Notes under the pieces: model-generated
Databases searched by the model: none
What the model saw: only the letters and a program-made list of their open reading frames with translations
Told to the model about the DNA's origin: nothing
Origin: Culex pipiens pallens
Lineage: Eukaryota > Arthropoda > Insecta > Diptera > Culicidae
Assembly: GCF_016801865.2 (NCBI RefSeq)
Contig: NC_068939.1
Span: 140,621,821-140,685,820, forward strand
DNA: 64,000 nt
Reading direction: 5' to 3'
Program-made: the position numbers and the translations under genes
Shown: positions 1 through 10,210 of the stretch, in pieces
Layout: each line of letters begins with the position of its first letter
Position numbering within the stretch: the stretch's first letter is position 1

Positions 1-174
1 AGAAAGCAGCCAAGGTGGCTCCCGAGACGGTGGAGCTACGGAGAAGGAAGCTGGGAGGTACTCTACAGTTCGGCTGAGCTGTGGGGGATTTTCTCCGAGT
101 ACATCGGCAGGTTCAAGACCTGCAAGTCTCGCTTGGATCAAGTCAGTTACATGGTCTCCAAGTATGGAATTTAA
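1..174 (+). CDS. Possible C-terminal fragment of a retrotransposon ORF
   Basis: Frame 1 is open from the first base for 57 codons and ends at TAA (172-174). The end of the product reads VSKYGI. Base composition is clearly more GC-rich than what follows, and the frame stops just before the AT-rich 3' tail, as expected for the last codons of a retrotransposon ORF. I recognise no domain. Frame 2 is also open to about position 240, so the frame choice is uncertain. The start lies outside the window. Confidence 0.25.
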   Translation, partial: RKQPRWLPRRWSYGEGSWEVLYSSAELWGIFSEYIGRFKTCKSRLDQVSYMVSKYGI

Positions 175-274
175 GGAGTTGTTTATGTTTTTTTTATATA
201 TTATTTTTACTGATCATCTGTCCCAACTTGATCACAGCACCTAAAAGGACCTAATAAAAAAAAGTTAAAAATAA
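1..274 (+). mobile_element. 3' end of a non-LTR retrotransposon (fragment)
   Basis: The window opens inside a GC-richer stretch that is open in two frames and then passes into an AT-rich tail ending in AAAAGGACCTAATAAAAA. The same AAAAGGACCTAATAAAAA ending occurs near 17.42 kb after unrelated upstream sequence. That is how independently truncated copies of one non-LTR family share a 3' UTR. The A-rich tail directly abuts the 164-bp-repeat element that follows. Clade is not determinable from this fragment, and retrotransposon identity is an inference from the shared tail. Confidence 0.4.
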
Positions 275-279
275 AAAAA

Positions 280-1208
280 CTAACTTAATCCACCTATGTG
301 GTTGGTGCCTTCCTCACTCTTTTCCAACAATGAGTGATATGTAATATGATGGATTTGGGCACAAATTTGACCCAAAAAAACACACATATCACTCAAGGGC
401 TCATAAGTGGTCAGAACTCGAGACAGGGTTGCCAGATCTTCAATGTTGTAGACTCGTTGGAAAGGTCTTTCGATTACCTAACCAACGATGGGTCGGATGA
501 TGGATCCGGACATTGTTTACATACATTTAAGTGAGATCCGGCTACAAAAAAAGTACATAAATATCACTTAAGTGGTCAGAACTCGAGACAGGGTTGACAG
601 ATCTTCAATGTTGTGGACTCGTTGGAAAGGTCTCTCGATTACCTAATCAACGATGGGTCGGATGATGGATCCGGACATTGTTTACATACATTTAAATGAG
701 ATCCGGCTACAAAAAAGTACATAAATATCACTTAAGTGGTTATAACTCGAGACAGGGTTGCCAGATCTTCAATGTTGTGGACTCTTTGGAAAGGTCTTTC
801 AATTACCTAAATAACGATGTATAACATGATGATGTTTGGTTCAGTTTACTGCCATTTATTCATCTTCCGAAAATATGCGAAAACACATTTTTATACATAA
901 CTTTTGAACTACTTATCGAAACTTTAAACAATTCAATAGCACCGTATGGGACCCTAAACCAAGTCGAATGCGACTGGTTTGGTCAAAATCGGTTCAGCCA
1001 GTGCTGAGAAAACTGAGTGACATTATTGGTCACATACACACACACATACACACACACATACCCACACACATACACACACACATACACACAGACATTTGTT
1101 CAGTTTTCGATTCTGAGTCGATATGTATACATGAAGGTGGGGTTTCGAGCTATAAATAAAAAGTTCAATTTTAGAGCAGGATTATAGCCTTACCTCAGTG
1201 AGGAAGGC
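280..1208 (+). mobile_element. 164-bp-repeat element, copy A
   Basis: One end begins CTAACTTAATCCACCTATGT, followed by GCCTTCCTCACT. The other end is AGTGAGGAAGGC, the inverse of that second motif. Between them are about three copies of a 164-bp unit (markers GGGTTGCCAGATCTTC, GGAAAGGTCTTTCGATTACC and GGATCCGGACATTG), then a unique stretch, a CACACATA microsatellite and a conserved terminal block. Both flanks are A-runs. Related copies lie at 53.7-56.9 and 57.36-58.25 kb. It is non-coding; short frames across the units are incidental. Confidence 0.7.
1031..1092 (+). repeat. (CACACATA)n microsatellite inside copy A
   Basis: Imperfect CACACATA repeats. The same microsatellite sits at the same internal place in the other copies of this element (53.82, 56.75 and 58.10 kb), so it belongs to the element. 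Confidence 0.85.
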
Positions 1209-1640
1209 AAAAAAGTTATTTGTCATATTGGTCATGTGTAACATAAACACCACATTTTTTATCTTTTAATACTAATATTTCCAGAATTTATGTCCTCTTT
1301 TATTTAAAAAAAATGTTCAAAGCGAGAGAAAATATGTAAATATGCCCCTGCCACTTAAATTTATTTGAAGGATAATTTGAAATCGCAACTAGTTCACCTC
1401 CAATTAATGGACGTAATCCCAGCTACGTGAAACCTCTAGGGCTTCATCCACAGTACGCCACGTCATTCAAGTACGTCACGCTAAAATCTCCCAAAATTTG
1501 TCACACTTTCTCAGATTAAAAAATTGTTCTCAAGTTACAGATTTTTGAATATTTGATTAAACAAAATCGTTATGAAGGTATTTTTTTTAATTTTAAAACC
1601 TCTTGATCAGCAGCAAACATTCTGCGGAGATGTAAAAAAA
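1209..1640. other. AT-rich stretch with no recognisable feature
   Basis: No coding potential and no repeat shared with the rest of the window was noticed. It lies between copy A of the 164-bp-repeat element and a SINE tail fragment. Confidence 0.5.
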
Positions 1641-1699
1641 GCAAATCAATCCACTTGAACGACCCCCGGGTCTTATGTGGTCTCTGTTGCAAGTTCTGG
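1641..1699 (-). repeat. SINE 3'-tail fragment
   Basis: On the minus strand this matches the conserved 3' portion of the SINE family seen at 4.6, 6.4, 39.1 and 40.2 kb, including the CAAG..AGAGACCACA region and GACCCGGGGGTCGTT. Only about 60 bp remain. The TA-flanked element at 1715 begins just beyond it. Confidence 0.6.
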
Positions 1700-1714
1700 A
1701 GATGTAAATGGGTA

Positions 1715-2636
1715 GGGTAGGGTAGTCACCAATGAGACACTTTTGGTTTTCAACTTTCAGCGATTTTTGTAATTTTTTCATCAGTATGGTTTAACGAGCT
1801 TTTTGTTGCATTTTCTTTCTATTAATGTGTTCTAACATTGACCATAATATGAGATCGATCCGACATCTACAGCCAGAGTTATTCAGCTGTCTCATTGTAG
1901 ACGCACTTGGCAGGAACAATGAGACAGCTGGGGAACAATGAGACACTCTACGAAAATCAATATTTTTCTAGTAAAACATCATGTTTTTGTATTGTTCCAT
2001 TGCAGGTGACATGCCTTGAACATTTTAGAGCGATTTTGCCAACATGAAACTTTAATTAAAAAAAGTTATACTAAAAAATATTTAAATTTTGTAAAATCTA
2101 TATATTAATACCAAATAACTTAGTATTTTGGTTAAATGTAGTTTAAACTCTATAAATATGCCAAAAATCACTTTTAATTCATGTTTTGAAAGATTTCCAT
2201 CGATTTTGAAAAGTTTATTGAAGAAAAATCAAAGTGTCTCATTGTTACCCATGGGCTGAAATGAGTGGGGAACAATGAGACAGCCCTGGATTCTGGGAAT
2301 ATTCTAAATTTTGGCCAAATTTAATGAAAGGACATTGTAGTTCAACTTAATCCCTATGGAACGTCGAAAGAAATTTGAAGAAATATTAGTTTTGGTGTGA
2401 ATGGCAGCCTACGAGCGAAAAAGTATTTTTTGTCAATAATTTACTTTTACACCCCATAATCAAACATTTATGAATTACTTTTCAAGGGAGCGTCCATAAC
2501 CAAAGCCACTAATATGGCAGACGTGTATCCAGTAGACACACCTTTCCCCCAAATATGAGCCTGATTGGTTGAAACTACGACTTGTGAGAGCCATTTTATC
2601 ATTGTTCCCCGTGTCTCATTGATGACTACTCTACCC
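1715..2636. mobile_element. Non-autonomous DNA transposon, TA target, ends GGGTAGRGTAGTCA
   Basis: The left end GGGTAGGGTAGTCACCAATG and the inverse of the right end (GGGTAGAGTAGTCATCAATG) are near-perfect terminal inverted repeats. TA flanks both sides. GAACAATGAGACAG-type motifs recur inside in both orientations, near both ends and around 1.87-1.94 and 2.23-2.28 kb. No ORF is present, so it would depend on a transposase encoded elsewhere. The GGG start with a TA target resembles the elements at 7388 and 19842. Confidence 0.75.
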
Positions 2637-2639
2637 TAC

Positions 2640-4590
2640 TAAACATTTTGCAGAGATGTGTATGGGTACTTATTGGTAACACGCACAGTTTAATAGAAAT
2701 AAAATAAATACAAAAAAATGATTTTCTGTAGTGTAAGAAATTACTCTTTCAATAATTCAGAACTTTTTTTTATAATTTTGAAATATCCTGTTATAATCAC
2801 TTTTTTAAACAAAGTTTTATTTTATTCAATACAACTAGCCATTGGCCACCAAGGGTTAACCTCCAAGAGATGAACGCATCCCGCAAATACCGCAAAATGA
2901 TGCACAGCGCAACACAGCTCAAGCGTATGATGGATGTGTGTGCTGTGCTGTGCTGTGTAAGCACAGACAATCTTCTCCGCGGGATGGATAAGTGTGTGTT
3001 TATTGAGGAAAACGCCGCGGATTATCGGTCAAATCACGAATGAGATGGAAAATGAGAACACAGAAGAAAATTGCACTGAAATAACACACAGGAAAAATGG
3101 AGCAATGGCTTTGGGGGAGGAGAAGAAAAGAGCGGAAACTGGATTATGTTCGTTCTGTTGAAAGAGTTTTTATTTACATTCAACTAATCAAAAAACCAAC
3201 ATCTTTGTAACATTTGGCCAAACCCACCATGAATTCCAACGCTTGGTTCTAATTCCAAACGCACCTTTATGCCCTTCCACAGCAACCGATTTCAATTCCA
3301 AAGTCAATCCTCACCCAAGAGAAGGTACAAAGGATTGGCTCAATTAAATCATTAAACAATTCTGAACGCACAAAACGGTTTTTGCCAGCCAACGAGTCGG
3401 CACCACCCCTTCTCCGAGGGTGGCACAAAAACTCTGGCTCCGATTATTAGCTCGTCAACGGACTAACCCAAACCGGCATAAATTACCCTCCGAGGTGTTG
3501 AGGACTGTGACACTCCCTAAGTGCAACAACAAAAACCGTTGAATAGAAAGGGTTTAAAGCTTTTAATTTTTGATGTCTAAAGACTACCATCAACATTTTT
3601 TTGGAAAATTGTCACAAATATTCCCCTTTTGACGGTACCTGTAAACTGCGACTAAACTCTCATGTCGCCGCGTCATCACCGTCACCAGCCAGGTGGTACA
3701 GTTTGAGCACGTGTGTCCTCAATGAGCCGCGAAAATTGTCGACACCGATTTTATCCTCAGCTCACTTTTTCCTGCAGCCAATTTCTCTCAAGATTGAAGC
3801 TGAAAATCACACGAGGTGTCTTATTCAATGTCCACAAATCAGCATAATTTTGATGTCGATGATCTTATGCATGGGGGAGATAATCACTGTGAATTAAATT
3901 GCTTTAAATTGCTTAGATTTTTGGAATTAGCGGTGTTTCAATCATGATAAATTTCTACAAAATAATAAAAAAGTATCGCACCAGTTCAACGAGTTCATGC
4001 AACAAGCTTTAAAAAATTTGAGAGATTTAAAAAATCCATCAAAATTTAACAACAACTTTACCAAAAATTCCAAACTCTCTGCCACCGTCTCTAATCGTCG
4101 GCTTAAAATTCAAAATAGTCGAAATTATTATGCAATTTGGCGGAACACTTGCGACTCGTCTGCCGATAATCCTCGACGCAAAATTACTGTACGCGCAGAA
4201 ACTGTTGCCCCAAATTGAGGCAAAGCTTTCAATTGCTGTCGAAGCCGCCTCGCCGGCAAACATTATTTTAAATTTGGAAGCAAAGTGGAAGTAAGTCTCT
4301 GCGCACAATGCAGGCTGTAGGCGTTACGTGGACGACACCCATTTTTAAGCTGTGATTGAGGGTTTTAGAAATGGGTTAGATATATTCAAAGCATGAAACG
4401 ATTGCACGAAAATTCAACAAAGTACAAACAAAAAACAATAATAATTTATACACAACTTGATTAACAACGACTTCTTCTATTCTGATTTTATAAACAAGCT
4501 TGACTTTGTTGAAAAATAATAAGCCAAATAAATCATTATGAAAGTAATTTAATTAACCTATAAACAATTCACTTTGACTTTAAGCAACAA
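2640..4590. other. Unassigned intergenic or intronic DNA
   Basis: No gene is recognisable. The stretch is less repetitive than its surroundings and more GC-rich between about 2.85 and 3.75 kb, with a short TGTGCTGTGCTGTGCTGTG run near 2940. The open frames here (up to 98 codons) have no recognisable domains. It may be host intergenic or intronic sequence. Confidence 0.45.
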
Positions 4591-4595
4591 TATTT

Positions 4596-5030
4596 GGGAT
4601 CGCCTCGTGGCGCGATGGTTAGCGGCTTCGGCTGCCGATCCCTTAGTTGCTGTAGGGCGCGGGTTCGATTCCCGCCTTATCCTCCTGGCTTTCTATCGGA
4701 TGGGGAAGTTGAACGTCGGTCTATTTGCGTAAAAGAGGTTTTGGGTGACTCACCACACATAACCTTCGGACGCCCTTGAAATGCACGAAAAAAAAAATCA
4801 ATTCTCAAAATCGTGAATTAAATTCACGAATGCGAGAACCACGAAGGAATATATTCACGTTTATAGTGCAAATGCACCATACTCATGAATTAATTCCTTC
4901 GTGGTTCTCACTTTCGCAAACTTAATTCACGATTACGAGAATTGTTTTTTTTTTCTGTGTGAGCAGAAACTTGCAACAGAAACCACAAAAGACCCGGGGG
5001 TCGTTAAAGTGGATTGCTTTGCATTTTTGA
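4596..5030 (+). mobile_element. tRNA-derived SINE, interrupted by a MITE
   Basis: The first 90 bp resemble a tRNA gene: box A-like TGGCGCGATGGTTAGCGGC and a perfect box B GGTTCGATTCC, the internal RNA polymerase III promoter. A SINE body follows (TATCGGATGGGGAAGTTGAA and AAAGAGGTTTTGGGTG). The 3' part resumes near 4961 with GAGCAGAAACTTGCAACAGA and GACCCGGGGGTCGTT. The gap is a palindromic MITE. Compared with the SINEs at 6.4, 39.1 and 40.2 kb, this copy lacks the second tRNA-like module. The tRNA part is a promoter head and not a functional tRNA gene. Confidence 0.8.
4786..4960. mobile_element. Palindromic MITE inserted in the SINE
   Basis: The sequence folds on itself. CAATTCTC and TCGTGAATTAA on the left pair with their inverses on the right, and ACCACGAAGGAAT pairs with ATTCCTTCGTGGT around a loop near 4870. 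It falls exactly between the two parts of the SINE. The outermost few bases, including A/T runs on both sides, are not fixed precisely. Confidence 0.75.
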
Positions 5031-5034
5031 AAAT

Positions 5035-5548
5035 ATTTTTAATTTGTTGTGAAATTCGGATGTGTCACCGCAAAAACAATCAATTTCGTGAAAAAAAATA
5101 TCTCAAGGCTTTGATATTTTTAAAATTTATGATTGCAAAACAACTGAGCAGGTGTTAAATCAGGGCAAACCAAAGTTTGGCCCGCGAAGTAATTTTTTGT
5201 GGTCCGCGGACCCATTTTGAATAATCAACTAGAATGGCCCTTTGGATTTCATAATTTTTAAAATTAAGTTTCGGTGAACATTTACAGTTTTTGCTAACAT
5301 ACAACTAATTAGTTATCCATACTTTGATCCTTAATATACGAAACATATATTTTGTTGAAAAATCTATAACTGTTTCAATTTCACAAGTGTGAATTTAATT
5401 GAAAACAGTTAATTGCGTCAAAAACTTCATCAAATGAGTTATGAAACGTTCAAATTTTGGTGAAGTGGAAAACTGTATAGGTATTCCATATTAATTGAAA
5501 TGTCTTGACGCAACATTTTTAAAGGGCTGACCCCACATTTTTTTCACT
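5035..5548. other. AT-rich stretch with no recognisable gene
   Basis: Contains a short GC-richer patch (GGCCCGCGAAG ... TGGTCCGCGGACC near 5180-5210) that may be a repeat remnant. Nothing else is supported. Confidence 0.4.
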
Positions 5549-5680
5549 TAGGCCGTTGCAAATATTTTTCAAAGTTTATGTCGCCCCCCCTTCAAAATTG
5601 GTTCAAAAAATATTTTTTCAAAAAACTTCAAAATTTTAATGAAATTAAAATGAAAGTCAAATCAACTGAACACAATCAAA

Positions 5681-6112
5681 ATTAGTAGTTTATGCAACAA
5701 GTTGCAAAAAGAGGATTTTTTCAGCACGAGTCGTACATTTATCCAACGAGGTTCACCGAGTTGGATAAATACGAAGAGTGCTGAAAAAATCAAGTTTTGC
5801 AACGAGTTCCATACAACATATTTTAGCAATTCCGAAAAACACCCATTGAGTGAAATTTTAAGCCAAATTTTCATGTATTTTGTCAATAAATCGTTTGAAT
5901 CAAAAAAATGTTGAAAAGTGTTACTTTTCGAAACAAGTGCTGAAAAGTTCAACTTTTCAGCACCCATTTCAGTGCTGAAAAGTAGAACTTTTCAGCATTT
6001 ATTTTGAAAAGTGTTGCTATTCGATTCTGTTATTATTGGTACAGAAAAGTAGGCTTTTTCGTCGTTCAAGAATGACAGGAAAAGTAAGTAGTTTCACGAC
6101 GGAATTGCAAAA
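5681..6112. mobile_element. Palindrome-rich insertion in the left arm of the outer foldback
   Basis: The opposite arm reads straight from ACAATCAAAA into ATGCATTTTTCTGCATTG, so this block is extra. It contains GATTTTTTCAGCAC facing GTGCTGAAAAAATC and ATTTATCCAACGAG facing TTGGATAAAT (a hairpin at 5715-5790), plus repeated short GTGCTGAAAAGT words at 5935-6060. A target-site duplication is not clear. It could be an old MITE with degenerate ends. Confidence 0.5.
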
Positions 6113-6366
6113 ACGTATTTTTCTGCATTGATAATCAAATTTAGCCTGTTTGGGCTGGATTTATAATATTTTGAATTTTTAAGAAATTCCAATGTACAGC
6201 ACCGCAAAAACTTTATTTTTGGCAAAAACATTAATTTTTGTCAATACTTGAGTAATTTGGAAACTGATGATTGCAAAACAACTGGACAGGTGTAAAATGC
6301 ATTTTTAAACACTTTTTTCAAATGTTAAAACCGTGGCTCGTAAATTCATTTCTATTTTTTTGCGGT

Positions 6367-6767
6367 CAAAAATCAAAAAAAAATCAAACCATCCACATTA
6401 ACGACCCCCAGGTCTTTTGTGGTCTCTATTGCAAGTTTCTGTTCGAACCTAGGAGTCCGAAGGCTTGAATGGGGAGAGCACCCAAACCTCTTTCTACTCC
6501 AAGGAACCTTCCACCCCAGTGTTTGAACTGACGACCTTCGGATTGCGAGTCCAACCGCCGCCAGCGATTCCACCGGAGTAGGTTTGGTTTGGTGTGTTGT
6601 TTGTACTTATGGCATGGAGACGACTCCTACACCTGGAATGACTTAACGGCCTAACAACCAAGGCCAGGACCGACATTTTACTTCCTCATCCGATGGAAGG
6701 TTGCAGCAGATGGGAATCGAACCCAGAATCATTCGCTTACAAAGGGGACAGCGCCACGCACTGCCAC
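6367..6767 (-). mobile_element. Full-length SINE with two tRNA-like modules
   Basis: Read on the minus strand, the 5' head carries a perfect box B (GGTTCGATTCCC). About 150 bp downstream comes a second tRNA-like module with TGGCGGCGGTTGGACTCG (box A-like) and GTCAGTTCAAACACT (box B-like). The shared 3' body ends GACCTGGGGGTCGTTAATGT and an A/T-rich tail. The direct repeat ATTTTTTTGCGGT, with one extra T on the right, flanks it as a 13-bp target-site duplication, which fixes both ends and marks L1-type retroposition. The opposite arm of the host foldback lacks it. Confidence 0.85.
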
Positions 6768-7387
6768 ATTTTTTTTGCGGTGCTGTACATTAAAATTTCA
6801 TAAAAATGCAAAACAAGCCCAAACATGCTAAATATGGTTATTAGGGTGGGTACGTTTTTCAAAAAGTTCTCGGATCAAGTTTTAGTATGGTTCCCCTTGT
6901 AGGGCATGCCTATAGGGACTTTCATGCCAAATATCAGCTTATTTGGTTGTAAACTGGCTGCGCGCATCAGGGTTAAAGTTTACATGGGAATTACTATGGG
7001 AAAATTGGAAATTTTGTTCAAACACTCCTACAGGTCTGGGAAAATAACGCGCCAACTTCTGGTATGGTCAGGCCTATGGGGAATGGTCTGGAGAACACTT
7101 GTCCCGAAGAGAGCATATGGATTCGTTGTCCCTAGATCTGGCGCATCGGCAAACAATCCGACGTCTCCGAAATCAACGGTTTTCCCTCAAAAAGCATCAA
7201 ATTTTCCTTAGCATGCTATGAATGGTTGATGAACACCGCGACGCCATACGTCAGGCAGCTACCACGTGGTTGAAATATTTGCAAAAAAATGCAAATTTGC
7301 TATGCAAAGATTCTGAATTCGACTAAATAATATCAGGATTGCTCGAAATGATCATTTTCTAGTTCAAAGAAGGTTTGCAATTGAATA

Positions 7388-8908
7388 GGGTAGAGGACCC
7401 AGTTTTCGCCCTGCTCCAGTTTTCGCCCACCTACTGGATTTAATCAGTATTTAGCAAACTTATATCATTTTTTTGGATGAATTACTTATGCAGGTTTCAA
7501 TATTCATTCATGTCTAGCACTAATTGAAACTTTCCTAATAAATTGCTATTGTTTATCACGTTTTTATAAGCACGTCCAAAAAAGCCTTCTTACAGCCGCC
7601 ATATTTTTGTCAATTTCGACTACAGCGGGTAATAATGTTAATGAGGGAAAACAACTAATTTTGTTCGAAAATAATGTAAATGAGTAATTCATTGCTTCAC
7701 TGTATGTCTGAACTTCATGAAAGTCTATCGATTAACCTGTTTTAACCGTTTACCAAAGGTTATTTTAATAAAATAAAGTGGGCGATTTCTGGGGTCATGA
7801 AAAAACATGCGATCCAAATTTCGCCCAGGGCGAAATATAGTACTGTGTTTTCAGATTTTATCTAGAACCAGTTTTCGTTTACCATAAAAACTAATCTAAT
7901 CACCGCGAAATGTGCTTGAGAATATATTTGGAACATTCTAGATTATTTTTAAAAGTTAATGTATCAATTTATTTTATTTCTTTCATTAGGGACCATCCAT
8001 AAACCACGTGGACACTTTAGGAAGGGGGGGATGTATGGCGATTGTCCACAATCGATACAAAAAAGTTTTTTTGTATGGACAATTGTCCACGAGGGGAGGG
8101 GGAGGGGGAGGTAACAGATTCCCAAAAAAGTGTGCAGGTGGTTTATGGATGATCCCTTAGGGTGTTTTGGTATAACATCTGTTCAAAATTTAACCTAAGC
8201 TGAAATTTGGGACAACTATTTCAAATGTGGTAAGAGTTTACTGGTACATAGGAGAACAAATCAAGCAAAGGATGGAAAAGCAGTTACACAATATCCTTCA
8301 AAATAGCACATGTGCTTTAATATTTTTATTAAGTGGTATTCAAAGTTTTCCATTGAGTCAATTCGGGAGCAAATGATCCATAGGGTTAAAGCTCCCCTAA
8401 TAAAATCAACAACAACATGGAGCTAATCTCGGAGCTAATTGTAACTATGTGCCCTTATCTTGGGTGAATGGGAACACATGAGTTCTACCAGGAATTTTGA
8501 TTTAGTCATATTTTTTAATGAGAGTACAGAGAACCTCAAAATTAGTAGGATATCTGTTAAAAAAACTCCTAGGGTTTTATGACCTTCAATTTATTTTACG
8601 ACAAAATTTGTTCACATCAATGAAATTGAGCTTCGGGAACATATTGTGAATCAATAGGAGACCATATTTCCTTAGCTATGTGCCATAATTTCATTTGATT
8701 TCTTGATTTTTGTTGTGGGCGAAAACTGGTTCCAAGGGTGGGCGAAAATTGAAACTTGTTTATGATAAAAACCTTGTGGAAGCTTAAAATCAAATAGTTT
8801 ATCAACGTTCCACGACAAATGGAACCGAAAAACATAAATTGTGACTAATTTCTCGACAAATTTCCAGGATTCCCACTATAAAGTGGGCGATTTCTGGGTC
8901 CTCTACCC
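7388..8908. mobile_element. TA-target element inside the hAT-like loop, ends GGGTAGAGGACCCAG
   Basis: GGGTAGAGGACCCAG and its exact inverse bound the element, with TA on each side. The words TTTTCGCCC and GGGCGA recur near both ends and inside (7405, 7780, 7810 and 8720). This matches TA-target DNA transposons without coding capacity. A smaller MITE is inserted at 7989. Confidence 0.8.
7989..8156. mobile_element. 168-bp MITE, TSD TTA, ends GGGACCATCCATAAACCACG
   Basis: Terminal inverted repeats GGGACCATCCATAAACCACG and GTGGTTTATGGATGATCCC, with a hairpin core (TTGTCCAC ... GTGGACAA type words) and G-rich runs. TTA on both sides is a 3-bp duplication as in PIF/Harbinger-type elements. A second, damaged copy is at 17023. 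This is the innermost layer of the nest. Confidence 0.8.
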
Positions 8909-9529
8909 TATATCAGCCGTTTCTCACCCACGTGGTAGCTGCCTGACGTATGGCGTCGCGGTGTTCATCAACCATTCATAGCATGCTAAGGAAAATTTGA
9001 TGCTTTTTGGGGGAAAACCGTTGATTTCGGAGACGTCGGATTGTTTGCCGATGCGCCAGGTCTAGGGACAACGAATCCATATGCTCTCTTCGGGAAAAGT
9101 GTTCTCCAGACCATTCCCCATAGGCCTGACCATACCAGAAGTTGGCGCGTTATTTTCCCAGACCTGTAGGAGTGTTTGAACAAAATTTCCAATTTTCCCA
9201 TAGTAATTCCCATGTAAACTTTAACCCTGATGCGCGCAGCCAACCAAATAAGCTGATATTTGGCATGAAAGTCCCTATGGGCATGCCCTACAAGGGGAAC
9301 CATACTAAAACTTGATCCGAGAACTTTTTGAAAAACGTACCCACCCTAATGGTTATCAATGCAGAAAAATGCATTTTTGATTGTTTTCAGTTGATTATAC
9401 TTCTAATTTCATGGAAATTTTGAAGTTTTTTGAATATTTTTTTTTTTTGCCGCCTGATTTTTCAGACCAATTATGTAGGAGGGGGGAGGCGACACAAACT
9501 TTGAAAAATATTTGCAACGGCCTAATTAA

Positions 9530-10150
9530 AAACTTCTAATTTTTTTAACAAAATATGTCTTACTAAGCTTACAAACAAGTCAGATTTTTTTCTGTGAGTC
9601 AATCCTAAGTTTATCCATCCTTTTAATAATGATCTTTTTTTTCAATCAACAGAATAACTTCCAAAACATTTTTTTAAAGTTTTTCATTCTTTCAAATTCG
9701 GCTTCTAATACATTTTGGATGCTTATTTCAATTTAAAAAACATCCTATTGTTGATGGCCAAAATATTTTGGTGAGTTTTTCCATTCATTCAAACATGAGT
9801 GGTTTTCCAAAAAAAATTGAACTTCTAAAAATTTTTTAAGTTTTATTTATTTTTTAAAGCAACATTTTCTTGTTTGTCGTAATATTGTTGTGTGTTTTTC
9901 CTTTCTTTCAAACCTGGAAGTTCTACAAAAAAAGTTTGACATCTGAAATATTTTGGAAGTTATTTTTTAAATAAGGCACCTATTCTTCATTTTCAAAATA
10001 TTTATGTGAGTTTTTCCATTCTTTCAAACATGAGCAGTTCTTTTAGGAAGTTTATTTTGTTTTTTGAAACTTATTCTGACTTCAACAACATAGCTGTGTA
10101 CAAAGAAAACGATCGTATTTATTTATATTTTTTAAGATAACCCTTCTCTG
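9530..10150. repeat. Degenerate tandem repeats of about 100-120 bp
   Basis: The phrase GTTTTTCCATTCTTTCAAAC (with variants) recurs near 9680, 9775, 9893 and 10010, each followed by a similar AT-rich stretch with ACTTCTAAAA-like words. The copies are old and divergent. No gene. Confidence 0.55.
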
Positions 10151-10151
10151 A

Positions 10152-10210
10152 CCATTCGACCTTTTGGCATTCGACCTTTTGTCCATTCGACCTTATGTTT
10201 TTTGACCTTT
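10152..10210 (+). repeat. Short tandem repeat of CATTCGACCTTTTG
   Basis: Three consecutive copies of CCATTCGACCTTTTG-like words of about 17 bp, then a decayed TTTGACCTTTT. Confidence 0.75.

Larger units (their letters stand above)
6842..9348. mobile_element. hAT-like foldback element, TSD ATGGTTAT
   Basis: Ends TAGGGTGGGTACGTTTTTCA and its inverse. The 8-bp direct repeat ATGGTTAT flanks both sides. An 8-bp TSD with a TAGGG-type end is characteristic of hAT transposons. The arms are about 450 bp and nearly identical (6842-7290 and 8918-9348). The loop was enlarged by the TA-target element at 7388. The apparent 101- and 105-codon frames in the two arms mirror each other and are not evidence of a protein. 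No transposase, so non-autonomous. Confidence 0.85.
5549..9524. mobile_element. Outer foldback element hosting nested insertions
   Basis: Left end TTAGGCCGTTGCAAATATTT and right end AAATATTTGCAACGGCCTAA are exact inverses. The arms continue inward: ATCAACTGAACACAATCAAA pairs with the 9385-9405 region, CTGCATTGATAATCAAATTT with 9345-9370, and GTACAGCACCGCAAAAA with 6775-6787. The arms are broken up by four insertions, each absent from the opposite arm: a palindrome (5681-6112), a SINE (6367-6767), and a hAT-like foldback (6842-9348) that carries two more elements. A half copy of the same family lies at 17908-18115. No ORF of its own. Confidence 0.7.

Noticed and set aside
4596..4690. Functional tRNA gene
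   Set aside because: Boxes A and B are present, but the segment continues into a SINE body shared with other copies, and a proper acceptor stem was not seen.
6906..7211. 101-codon frame (and its twin at 8986-9303)
   Set aside because: Mirror images in the two arms of a hAT-like foldback; similarity comes from the palindrome, with no independent sign of coding.
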